Positions 1 through 4,582 of a stretch of DNA of 5,281 nt are shown in pieces. The position numbers were made by a program, and so were the translations under genes. Origin of the DNA: Methanofollis sp. (GTDB taxonomy: Archaea > Halobacteriota > Methanomicrobia > Methanomicrobiales > Methanofollaceae). The notes beneath the pieces were generated by a model. That model saw nothing but the letters and a program-made list of their open reading frames with translations, did not search any database and was not told the DNA's origin. The DNA lies in NCBI GenBank assembly GCA_028696365.1, contig JAQVHG010000163.1, positions 1-5,281 of the forward strand, in the 5' to 3' direction. Position 1 is the first letter of the stretch. Each line of letters starts with the position of its first letter.

Positions 1-159
1 TCCACGCACCCGTGAAGGGTGCGACGCGACGAGTCTTGCCAACTGGCTCTCGAGCCTTGACATTTCAATCCACGCACCCGTGAAGGGTGCGACGACGATG
101 GAGGGCGGTGTCGGCGGCTCCCTCCGCATTTCAATCCACGCACCCGTGAAGGGTGCGAC
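1..159 (-). CRISPR. Type I-C-like CRISPR array, leader-proximal end (cut by window edge)
   Basis: Two full 32-nt repeats lie at 62-93 and 128-159, and the last 25 nt of a third at 1-25; all overlapping bases are identical. The complete spacers are 26-61 (36 nt) and 94-127 (34 nt). On the minus strand the repeat begins GTCGCACCC and ends TGGATTGAAAT. This is the classic I-C form: a 7-bp hairpin (CGCACCC/GGGTGCG, loop TTCAC) followed by an 11-nt tail, which in known I-C systems becomes the 5' handle of the crRNA after Cas5 cleavage. Orientation is set by the GAAAT end, by cas1-cas2 on the same strand and by the AT-rich leader on the right, so 128-159 is the first repeat and 94-127 the most recently acquired spacer. 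The array continues beyond the left edge. No match to either spacer was seen in the rest of the window. Confidence 0.97.
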
Positions 160-294
160 TGCAGATTACCCAAACCCCTCCTTCATCATTTATCCAAAGA
201 TGAGACAGAGATCTAAGCCAATCACAACTCTCTCAACCTGATATCAGATATTGTTTTCGTCAAAATAATGCAGGACAGTATTATTCTTCGCCTC

Positions 295-304
295 AAATAT
301 ATAT
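295..304 (-). promoter_or_regulatory. TATA-like box in leader (array-proximal candidate)
   Basis: Read on the minus strand this is ATATATATTT, preceded by GGAG. With the usual archaeal spacing of about 25 nt, transcription would start near 270, giving roughly 110 nt of leader RNA before the first repeat. It is one of two candidates for the pre-crRNA promoter. It rests on sequence resemblance only. Confidence 0.4.
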
Positions 305-383
305 CTCCCAAACCATTGCGCAAACCGGCTCCTCAAAAATAAGATGCGACTCAAAAATAATGTGGCCTCCTCAACACCACAAA

Positions 384-396
384 CAATATATTTCAG
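384..396 (-). promoter_or_regulatory. BRE/TATA-like element in leader (cas2-proximal candidate)
   Basis: The minus strand reads CTGAAATATATTG, a GAAA-type BRE directly followed by an AT-rich TATA-like core. This matches the archaeal promoter pattern better than the box at 295-304. It would start RNA near 360, about 200 nt before the first repeat. Whether this or the downstream box drives the array cannot be decided from sequence. Confidence 0.4.
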
Positions 397-410
397 TTCT
401 TTATTTTCTC

Positions 411-451
411 TGCGAAGCCCCCGGGAAAAAGATGGTCGCTTTAGGTTCGCA
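411..451 (-). terminator. Possible terminator downstream of cas2
   Basis: On the minus strand, about 25 nt past the cas2 stop, there is a run of five T (430-426). It is framed by a short inverted repeat, TGCGAA at 411-416 and TTCGCA at 446-451. Archaeal polymerase can terminate on T-tracts of this size, so cas1-cas2 transcription could end here and the array be driven from the leader. The tract is short and the stem weak. Confidence 0.3.
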
Positions 452-455
452 GCGA

Positions 456-746
456 TCAGGTGATTAATAACCCTTCTGGATCGTACCCCTCCTTTGCACC
501 GAAGTGCTCAACCCGACGCTTCCAGTTCTTTCCCAGGTAATAAAACCTCAGACTATCCTTCTCCTCGTCGATGATATTACATAAAGAATGTTTCAGTTGT
601 GCAAACTGAGCAGGGTCCACAAGACACTCGAAGACAGAGTTTTGAACCCTCTGCCCATAGTTCACACACTCCTTTGCCACCCTTCGCAATCTCTTCTTCC
701 CCTCTTTAGATTCTGTACTCACATCATACGTGACCAATACCATCAT
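456..746 (-). CDS. cas2: CRISPR-associated endonuclease Cas2 (type I-C form)
   Basis: Cas2 is the structural partner of Cas1 in the Cas1-Cas2 integrase that inserts new spacers at the leader end of the array. The protein has 96 residues, the usual I-C length. It starts MMVLVTYDVS, with the conserved Asp8 ending the first strand of the ferredoxin-like fold, and carries the typical core YGQRVQNSVFEC (30-41) and SLRFYYLG (65-72). A longer reading from TTG at 761 is possible. ATG 746 is preferred because GAGGTG (759-754) sits 7 nt upstream and family members start at this methionine pair. The cas1 stop overlaps this ribosome site, leaving 11 nt between the genes and suggesting translational coupling. 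Identification is firm. Confidence 0.96.
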   Translation of the reverse strand: MMVLVTYDVSTESKEGKKRLRRVAKECVNYGQRVQNSVFECLVDPAQFAQLKHSLCNIIDEEKDSLRFYYLGKNWKRRVEHFGAKEGYDPEGLLIT

Positions 747-757
747 ACAAAAACACC

Positions 758-1789
758 TCAATTCATGAAGAAAGGTGGATACCCATCGATATCTCCGCGC
801 AAGAAGCGGGCAAGAAGCATTGCCTGTACATACGGGACCAGCCCCACCTGTACCTTCTCATTCAAGTATGGATGAGTGATTGAGTCCACTTTCCTCTTCT
901 GCCAAGCCGCGAGAACCTTTTTCTTTCCATTCTCCGTCATGATCACCGCCCCATTCTCCTTCTTGAGAAAGTCGTTCCCGGTCACCTGCTTCAAATTCAC
1001 CAGACTCAGGGCAAGACGGTCCCCCAGGAACGGCCGGAGTTCTTCCATCAGATCCAATGCCAGACTCGGTCTTCCAGGCCGGTCAGTATGGAAGAACCCC
1101 ACATAGGGATCGAGCCCCACCGTCTCCAGGGCAGACTCGACATCATGGGCAAGCAAGGTGTACAGAAACGACAGCAGGGCGTTCATATTGTCGAGAGGAG
1201 GGCGCCGGTTCCGTTCAGAGATGAAAAAATCATCCTTCTGCTTGAGGATCAGTTCGTCGAGGACATCGAAATAGAACTTCGCGCAGTTCCCCTCGATACC
1301 CCGGAGGGTGTCTGCGCTGGCACAGTCGTCAACCCCCAGCAGGTTCTCGATCAGCATCGCATCCGCCGACCTGATCCGGTCACACCTCACCACATCCCCG
1401 TGATCGCGGATACTCCTCCCAAGGACCGTTCGACAGTTCACCACCTTCCCGACGATAAAACCCCTGGCAATATTCAGAGAGGCCTCAGGGTCATCTGCCG
1501 TACGATACTGTGTCCGTCGCAGGAGAACATTCCCTCGCACCCGCCCCTGCACCCGTGCCAGAAACCTTCCTGACGGAGTCAAAAAAGAGAGGCCGACATT
1601 ATTGTCGGTACACAGCCGCATCAACTGAGGGCTGGCACCCATGTACCCGAAACACACGATCCCTTCGAGATTGTGGATAGGAATACGGAACTTCTCTTCG
1701 CCATTGACCTTAATGATGACATTTTCGCCATCTTTAAGAAGATATGATTCTGGAGTGGTGACATATAATGTGTTGAGCAACTTTCGCAT
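758..1789 (-). CDS. cas1: CRISPR-associated endonuclease/integrase Cas1 (type I-C form)
   Basis: Cas1 is the metal-dependent integrase that, with Cas2, joins protospacer DNA to the leader-proximal repeat. The product has 343 residues, full length for the I-C group, and begins MRKLLNTLYV as those proteins do. The N-terminal beta domain is followed by the helical catalytic domain. Candidate metal ligands are Glu166 (in RGIEGNCAKFYF), His234 (in VGFFHTDRPGR) and Asp246, with Glu249 close by (in LALDLMEELRP). All are present, so the enzyme looks active. ATG 1789 is chosen over TTG 1795 because it matches the family start; no strong Shine-Dalgarno precedes it, which suits the short 5' leader predicted from the upstream TATA box. 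cas4, normally just upstream in I-C loci, is missing. Base composition is less GC-rich than the genes to the right, which would fit horizontal acquisition. Confidence 0.97.
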   Translation of the reverse strand: MRKLLNTLYVTTPESYLLKDGENVIIKVNGEEKFRIPIHNLEGIVCFGYMGASPQLMRLCTDNNVGLSFLTPSGRFLARVQGRVRGNVLLRRTQYRTADDPEASLNIARGFIVGKVVNCRTVLGRSIRDHGDVVRCDRIRSADAMLIENLLGVDDCASADTLRGIEGNCAKFYFDVLDELILKQKDDFFISERNRRPPLDNMNALLSFLYTLLAHDVESALETVGLDPYVGFFHTDRPGRPSLALDLMEELRPFLGDRLALSLVNLKQVTGNDFLKKENGAVIMTENGKKKVLAAWQKRKVDSITHPYLNEKVQVGLVPYVQAMLLARFLRGDIDGYPPFFMN

Positions 1790-1824
1790 GAGCAAATGGT
1801 CCCAGTGACTGATTTATTTGCTCG

Positions 1825-1832
1825 AATATAAA
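1825..1832 (-). promoter_or_regulatory. TATA-box candidate for cas1-cas2
   Basis: The minus strand reads TTTATATT, 35 nt before the cas1 ATG and inside an AT-rich patch (1811-1860). Standard archaeal spacing would place the transcription start about 10-15 nt before the ATG, giving a very short leader, in keeping with the lack of a clear Shine-Dalgarno. Its presence implies that cas1-cas2 is transcribed on its own, not as the tail of a longer cas operon. Confidence 0.5.
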
Positions 1833-1934
1833 TCATTCTAAAACTATCATATTATTAATCAAATCGCCGTGCAAGACCGGCCCTCGAATATCTGAGATCT
1901 CTGAGGACCGGCCCACCACAGATGTATTCCAATA

Positions 1935-1942
1935 GATATATC
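1935..1942 (+). promoter_or_regulatory. TATA-box candidate for the 47-aa membrane protein gene
   Basis: GATATATC lies about 70 nt before the ATG at 2011. A start near 1965 would give a 5' leader of roughly 45 nt. Farther upstream are a 9-bp direct repeat GACCGGCCC (1875-1883 and 1906-1914) and the palindrome GAGATCTC (1894-1901) between its copies, which could be regulator sites. This is a weak, sequence-only call. Confidence 0.35.
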
Positions 1943-2010
1943 CACACCGATACCAAGATCTCCCCCTGATCAAAACCCTTTACCTCCCCCCCCAACGGAG
2001 CACCAGACCC

Positions 2011-2154
2011 ATGCTGAACAAACTCATCATCCCCATCGCCGTCCTCGTCGCACTCCTCGCCCTGTACGGCATGATCACCGGACAGTGGATGATCTCCATA
2101 CTCTTCATCACCCTCGCCGTCGTCCTCGTCGCCCTCTGGCACTACTGGCAGTGA
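2011..2154 (+). CDS. Small two-helix membrane protein (47 aa), function unknown
   Basis: The reading frame is short but has a clear protein pattern. It begins MLNKLIIPIAVLVALLALYG, giving a first hydrophobic segment at about residues 4-20, then a short polar turn TGQW (23-26), then a second segment at about 28-43 ending in the aromatic tail WHYWQ. This is the layout of a small helical-hairpin membrane protein. GGAG at 1997-2000 is 10 nt before ATG and is a weak ribosome site. Codon third positions are strongly C/G, like the neighbouring genes. The stop lies 2 nt from the stop of the convergent LOR gene, a tight packing that supports a real gene on this strand. I do not recognise a family; the hydrophobic pattern alone does not give a function. 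Confidence 0.6.
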   Translation: MLNKLIIPIAVLVALLALYGMITGQWMISILFITLAVVLVALWHYWQ

Positions 2155-2156
2155 GA

Positions 2157-2624
2157 TCAGTCGTGCGCCATCTGGTCAACCGCCGCCGTGACCGCCAGGA
2201 CGAGGGCGGCGTCATGGCCGGGTACGACCTCCACGCCATAGGTGTCCCTGATCCGAAACCACTTCTTCGAAACCTCAGCGACCCGTGCCCGCCCGGCATC
2301 GATCCTGTACTCATGGTCCAGAATATTTCCCTGCACACTCCAGTCCTCGCCGCCGGGGACAGTCACCGTCCACCGGTCCCTGAGCGGAGCGACCAGCGCC
2401 TTCTTGATCGTGGCCGCCGTGCCGCCGTCGCCCCGCTCGATCTCCATCGTGTCTTTGATGCGGAGCATCCGCTCCTGGATCTTGTAGAGGTCCCGCCCCT
2501 CGCCGTCCTGGATGACCAGCGTATTGCGGAGACGCAGCATCTTGCCGTCCACCTTGAAGACCTTCTCTCCAGCCTCGTCCTCGATCCAGTAGTCGTCCCC
2601 GAAGGCGATGATCTTCTCTCGCAT
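2157..2624 (-). CDS. LURP-one-related (LOR) family protein
   Basis: The 155-residue product matches the LOR/Tubby C-terminal-like fold. It opens MREKIIAFGDDYWIEDEAG and continues with KVFKVDGKMLRLRNTLVI (21-38), LYKIQERMLRIKDTMEI (46-62), ATIKKALVAPLRDRWTV (71-87) and the C-terminal KKWFRIRDTYGVEV (120-133) before the closing helix. LOR domains are 12-strand barrels around a central helix, related to Tubby and phospholipid scramblases; the role of the archaeal members is not established. Many relatives start a few residues earlier with a Met at the place of His in HRYRMREK here, so ATG 2624 is the best start. ATG 2687 would add 21 Arg/Gly-rich residues not typical of the family. A GGAGG near 2645 is too far from ATG 2624 for usual spacing, so the start is the uncertain part. 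The gene is convergent with the small membrane protein gene. Confidence 0.88.
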   Translation of the reverse strand: MREKIIAFGDDYWIEDEAGEKVFKVDGKMLRLRNTLVIQDGEGRDLYKIQERMLRIKDTMEIERGDGGTAATIKKALVAPLRDRWTVTVPGGEDWSVQGNILDHEYRIDAGRARVAEVSKKWFRIRDTYGVEVVPGHDAALVLAVTAAVDQMAHD

Positions 2625-2647
2625 CCTGTACCGGTGTGCACCTTCCT

Positions 2648-2721
2648 CCCTGCCCCGCAGGGCCGCTCCACCCCTTCGTCGTAACATACACCTCGCACTC
2701 CACCGGACCCTCACCGGTCCG
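2648..2721 (-). other. Two stem-loops in the predicted LOR 5' leader
   Basis: Two perfect 6-bp stems lie between the TATA candidate and the LOR start: CGGACC/GGTCCG (2704-2709 and 2716-2721, loop 6 nt) and CCCTGC/GCAGGG (2648-2653 and 2657-2662, loop 3 nt). The second directly abuts the purine-rich GGAGGAAGG stretch near 2645. They could influence translation, but short GC stems are common in such GC-rich sequence. Confidence 0.25.
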
Positions 2722-2748
2722 CGACCCGCAGGCAGTAGCCAGAGATCG

Positions 2749-2760
2749 ATATTATACTTT
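2749..2760 (-). promoter_or_regulatory. TATA-box candidate for LOR gene
   Basis: The minus strand reads AAAGTATAATAT in an otherwise GC-rich stretch. It would start transcription near 2725, leaving a 5' leader of about 100 nt before ATG 2624. The palindromic TATA region at 2814-2825 is a second possible source of LOR transcripts. Confidence 0.4.
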
Positions 2761-2813
2761 TCCCGGAACCCGGGCATCCCCTCCGGCACCACCTCCTCTG
2801 CAACAGACCCCCC

Positions 2814-2825
2814 TATAATTATATA
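2814..2825. promoter_or_regulatory. Palindromic TATA region, promoter for the DUF5518-like gene and possibly bidirectional
   Basis: TATAATTATATA stands out sharply in GC-rich surroundings. Its first ten bases (2814-2823) are a perfect palindrome, so a TATA-binding protein could load in either direction. On the plus strand a start near 2845-2850 would give a leader of about 70 nt before ATG 2917. No clear BRE is seen on either side to fix a direction. Confidence 0.5.
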
Positions 2826-2830
2826 GAGAT

Positions 2831-2842
2831 AGGAATATTCCT
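2831..2842. promoter_or_regulatory. Perfect 12-bp palindrome, operator candidate
   Basis: AGGAATATTCCT is a perfect palindrome starting 6 nt after the TATA region, between it and the expected plus-strand start site. A dimeric repressor bound here would block polymerase loading for the DUF5518-like gene, which is how many archaeal operators work. The palindrome is seen directly; the operator role is inferred. Confidence 0.4.
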
Positions 2843-2851
2843 GCCCGCCAC

Positions 2852-2893
2852 GCACCCGGGAACGCGGTTGCCCTACCGGGCCCTCCCGGGTGC
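2852..2893 (+). promoter_or_regulatory. Stem-loop in 5' leader of the DUF5518-like gene
   Basis: A perfect 10-bp inverted repeat, GCACCCGGGA (2852-2861) and TCCCGGGTGC (2884-2893), encloses 22 nt that contain a nested CGGT/ACCG stem (2865-2868 and 2875-2878). It ends 8 nt before the AGGAGG ribosome site at 2902-2907. It would form near the 5' end of the mRNA and could protect it or affect ribosome access. It could equally be a DNA binding site. Confidence 0.4.
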
Positions 2894-2916
2894 CCATGGC
2901 CAGGAGGACGAATTCC

Positions 2917-3270
2917 ATGAACGGATCAGATTCACAGCAGTTCTGGATCGGCGTGATCGTGGGACTGGTGGTGGCCCTCATCGTCAATTACCTCGTCACC
3001 ATTGGTGGCGCCTTCATCGGAGGGATCGCGGCCGGCATGATCGCGCGGGGCGGCGCAAAGAACGGGGGGAAGGCAGGCGTTTATCTCGGCCTCCTGAACG
3101 CCGTGGTGCTTGCGGCCGCCATCTTCGTGTACGGCATTGAGACTGCACCAAGCGACATCAGTTATCTTGGGTTCCTCGGCTCCACGCTCTTCATCGTCGT
3201 CGCTCTCTTCCCGCTCTTCGGCCTCTTTGGGTATGTGGGCGGACTTATCGGGGGGTCGCTGACGAAGTGA
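2917..3270 (+). CDS. DUF5518-like archaeal membrane protein
   Basis: The 117-residue protein is almost wholly hydrophobic and Gly/Ala-rich. Four membrane segments can be proposed: about 9-28, 30-44 (glycine-zipper style GGAFIGGIAAGMIARGG), 53-72 and 82-112, with short polar links such as the KNGGKAG loop (48-54) and ETAPSD (75-80). The GG-rich second segment followed by a charged loop and a second Gly-rich helix resembles DUF5518 proteins of methanogens and haloarchaea, whose function is unknown. ATG 2917 is chosen because AGGAGG (2902-2907) lies 9 nt before it; GTG 2890 and ATG 2896 would put this site inside the gene. It converges on the TMEM175 gene across 86 nt, in which I see no clear T-tract terminator. 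The family name is moderately sure. Confidence 0.85.
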   Translation: MNGSDSQQFWIGVIVGLVVALIVNYLVTIGGAFIGGIAAGMIARGGAKNGGKAGVYLGLLNAVVLAAAIFVYGIETAPSDISYLGFLGSTLFIVVALFPLFGLFGYVGGLIGGSLTK

Positions 3271-3356
3271 TGGATCCAAGTGAAAGTATAGTGTCGCCCC
3301 CTCTTCCAACACCCCTCTCCCCAACCGCTGAAGGCGAGAGAAGACAAGTCCCCCGC

Positions 3357-4025
3357 TTACTCCTTCTTAAAACCTCTGAGGATCCGTTTATAGAAAAACG
3401 GCTGGACAAAGAAGAAGAACGCCACCGAGATGTACACCACAATCGCCGCCGGCGGCAGGAAGAGAGCGAGCAGCGCCCCAATGCCGTTGAAGACGATGCC
3501 TGACCGTCGCCGTCTTGCCATGAGGCGGAAATCCTCCTCGGCAAGCCCGTCGACGAGCAGTTCCGGGCGCCACGCGAGGTATCGCATGATCCCGCTCAGC
3601 AGGACCGAGGCGACGAGGAGGTCCAGGCCATAGATGAGGACGGCGAGGTGCGAACCCACCCCGGTGAGATGGCCGGCCATCAGGCTCGTGGTGAACGGGA
3701 TGAGGGAGACAAAGAAGAGCATCATCAGGGTGAGGCGGAACGTGACCTCATCCTCTTCTCCAGTCAGGCGGGTGATGGACGCATGCGTCATCCAGAACCC
3801 TCCGATGAATACGAAACTGATGATATAGGCGAGAAAGTTGGGCCATGCGTCCAGGAGCGCCGGGACCAGGGCTTCTTCGGCTGCGGGCACGGGGAGTTCG
3901 AGAACGAGGAGCGTGATGACGATCGCAAAGACCCCGTCGGCAAAGGCATTCAACCGGTCGGTGGGGAGCACGTCGGTCAGGCGGCTCCGGCCAGATTTCG
4001 TCTCTCCCTCATTGCGGCGGCCCAT
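3357..4025 (-). CDS. TMEM175-family (DUF1211) potassium channel homologue
   Basis: The 222-residue protein begins with a charged tail (1-20) and then the family signature RLNAFADGVFAIVITLLVLE (24-43), the pore-lining first helix of TMEM175 channels. The Arg, Phe and Asp of the RxxxF(S/A)D motif are present (Arg24, Phe28, Asp30), with Ala29 where Ser is frequent. Further membrane segments are about 58-80, 97-117, 126-147, 175-190 and 192-211, giving the six-helix single-repeat form found in prokaryotes. Known prokaryotic homologues form tetrameric potassium-permeable channels without the classic TVGYG filter, with bulky hydrophobic residues of helix 1 forming the constriction. The start has a GGGGGTGAGGG stretch just upstream as ribosome site. 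No clear TATA box was found. Family is sure; ion selectivity of this member is inferred. Confidence 0.92.
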   Translation of the reverse strand: MGRRNEGETKSGRSRLTDVLPTDRLNAFADGVFAIVITLLVLELPVPAAEEALVPALLDAWPNFLAYIISFVFIGGFWMTHASITRLTGEEDEVTFRLTLMMLFFVSLIPFTTSLMAGHLTGVGSHLAVLIYGLDLLVASVLLSGIMRYLAWRPELLVDGLAEEDFRLMARRRRSGIVFNGIGALLALFLPPAAIVVYISVAFFFFVQPFFYKRILRGFKKE

Positions 4026-4157
4026 CCCTCACCCCCTCGACGGCATGATGGAGAGCGGGGGTGAAAATCGTTTGGGTCGCCAGGGGAAGGGGTCAGAAAA
4101 AGAGAGGGGAGTTTGGTCTCGTAGGGGTCATCCTCTTTTCATCGCCTTCCATCATGT

Positions 4158-4199
4158 TCACGCCGGGGGAGCCGTACCCTCCGGAGCCTCACGGCGTGA
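4158..4199. repeat. Inverted repeat with nested stem
   Basis: TCACGCCG (4158-4165) and CGGCGTGA (4192-4199) pair perfectly over 8 bp. The enclosed 26 nt can form a further GGAG/CTCC stem (4168-4171 and 4179-4182), and GGAGCC occurs twice in them. It lies about 130 nt before the TMEM175 start. It may be part of a structured RNA or a repeat element; no function is claimed. Confidence 0.35.
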
Positions 4200-4268
4200 G
4201 ATGGCCTTGGAGATTCTCGGATGAGAGCCGCACGCTTGATCATCGCGCCTTCCCTCTATCTTCGCGTC

Positions 4269-4283
4269 GGGGGCGCTGCCCCC
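4269..4283. repeat. GC hairpin GGGGGC/GCCCCC
   Basis: A 6-bp all-GC stem with the 3-nt loop GCT is followed by AGACCCCCGGG, so the G-run can alternatively pair with the second C-run at 4287-4291. There is no T-tract after it on either strand, so it is not an obvious terminator. Such G/C-run hairpins are often dispersed repeats in GC-rich genomes. Confidence 0.35.
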
Positions 4284-4361
4284 AGACCCCCGGGACCACG
4301 ATAAGATCGAGAAGGCAGAATAGATGACCATAAAGAGAGTGCTACTGTCCTCCGACCTATC

Positions 4362-4433
4362 GTGTTGCGGGGGGTTCGGGGGCGGCCAAGCCCCCCCCGC
4401 TACACAAGTAGGGCAGGGAGAGGCCGAACCCCC
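4362..4433. repeat. Overlapping, mutually exclusive inverted repeats
   Basis: Two stems compete for the same left arm. Stem A pairs GTGTTGCGGGGGG (4362-4374) with CCCCCCGCTACAC (4393-4405): 13 positions with one mismatch. Stem B pairs GGGGGTTCGG (4370-4379) with CCGAACCCCC (4424-4433), 10 bp perfect. The G-runs (4369-4374, 4378-4382) might also support a G-quadruplex. The arrangement suggests a repeat element or a two-state RNA. Confidence 0.4.
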
Positions 4434-4549
4434 AGCGCGTATGATGAGGGGTCCCACAGAGCTTAATAAAATGAGTATTGCCGCCCACCACCTCTCTTCG
4501 CGCGGGAGGACCAGGAGGCGGGCCAGCCCTCCCATATAGTTATCCAAAG

Positions 4550-4582
4550 TGATTTTACACAGCCAAATATTTGATTTTACAG
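4550..4582. repeat. Direct repeat flanking a palindrome at the serS 3' end
   Basis: TGATTTTACACAG (4550-4562) recurs as TGATTTTACAG (4572-4582), the second copy covering the serS stop codon. Between and overlapping them is the perfect palindrome CAAATATTTG (4564-4573). It may mark the 3' end of the serS transcript or be a small duplication. This AT-rich patch contrasts with the GC-rich sequence on both sides. Confidence 0.35.

Larger units (their letters stand above)
160..455 (-). promoter_or_regulatory. CRISPR leader
   Basis: This AT-rich stretch of about 296 nt lies between the cas2 stop and the first repeat and has no plausible gene. It is the expected place for the promoter of the pre-crRNA and for the acquisition signals next to the first repeat. 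Visible elements are two minus-strand TATA-like boxes (295-304 and 384-396), three copies of a TCAAAA(A)ATAA motif (260-269, 333-342, 351-360, plus-strand reading) and a perfect palindrome CTGATATCAG at 238-247. The leader-repeat junction is at 160/159. That this is a leader follows from position and composition; the role of each motif is inferred. Confidence 0.85.
4026..4576. other. Gene-poor GC-rich intergenic region between TMEM175 gene and serS
   Basis: About 550 nt hold no reading frame with a believable protein pattern: frames on both strands are open mainly because of GC bias, and their translations are Pro/Gly/Arg/Ser-rich. What is visible is a series of inverted repeats (4158-4199, 4269-4283, 4362-4405 and 4370-4433) and runs of five to eight G or C, then an AT-rich end (4540-4576) next to the serS stop. 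No tRNA-like cloverleaf was noticed. The palindromic G/C runs look like a dispersed non-coding repeat, but one window cannot show this. Confidence 0.6.

Noticed and set aside
747..761. Cas2 start at TTG 761 giving 101 residues
   Set aside because: It overlaps the cas1 stop, adds residues not found in the family, and would place the GAGGTG ribosome site inside the gene.
1088..1573. 161-codon plus-strand frame
   Set aside because: It lies wholly antisense to cas1, whose protein is unmistakable, and its translation has no family pattern.
1796..2010. Possible cas4 remnant upstream of cas1
   Set aside because: No cysteine cluster or RecB-like nuclease pattern could be read in any frame of this short stretch; it looks like promoter DNA.
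2196..2216. Resemblance of the newest spacer to a GAGGGCGGCGTC stretch in the LOR gene (possible self-target)
   Set aside because: Only a short GC-rich core is shared, with mismatches on both sides, far below a real protospacer match.
2085..2684. 199-codon plus-strand frame
   Set aside because: It is antisense to the LOR gene and overlaps the end of the small membrane protein gene; its Arg/Pro/Leu-rich translation is a shadow of GC-rich third positions.
2625..2987. In-frame upstream extension of the LOR gene to a total of 276 codons
   Set aside because: The extension runs antisense through the DUF5518-like start and its promoter, and the added residues are unlike any LOR N-terminus.
4044..4156. 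9-bp inverted repeat CATGATGGA / TCCATCATG
   Set aside because: The arms are 95 nt apart and short, so chance is a sufficient explanation.
4158..4547. 129-codon minus-strand frame between TMEM175 gene and serS
   Set aside because: The translation is Pro/Gly/Ser/Arg-rich without a recognisable domain, spans all the GC palindromes, lacks a convincing ribosome site and is best explained by GC bias.
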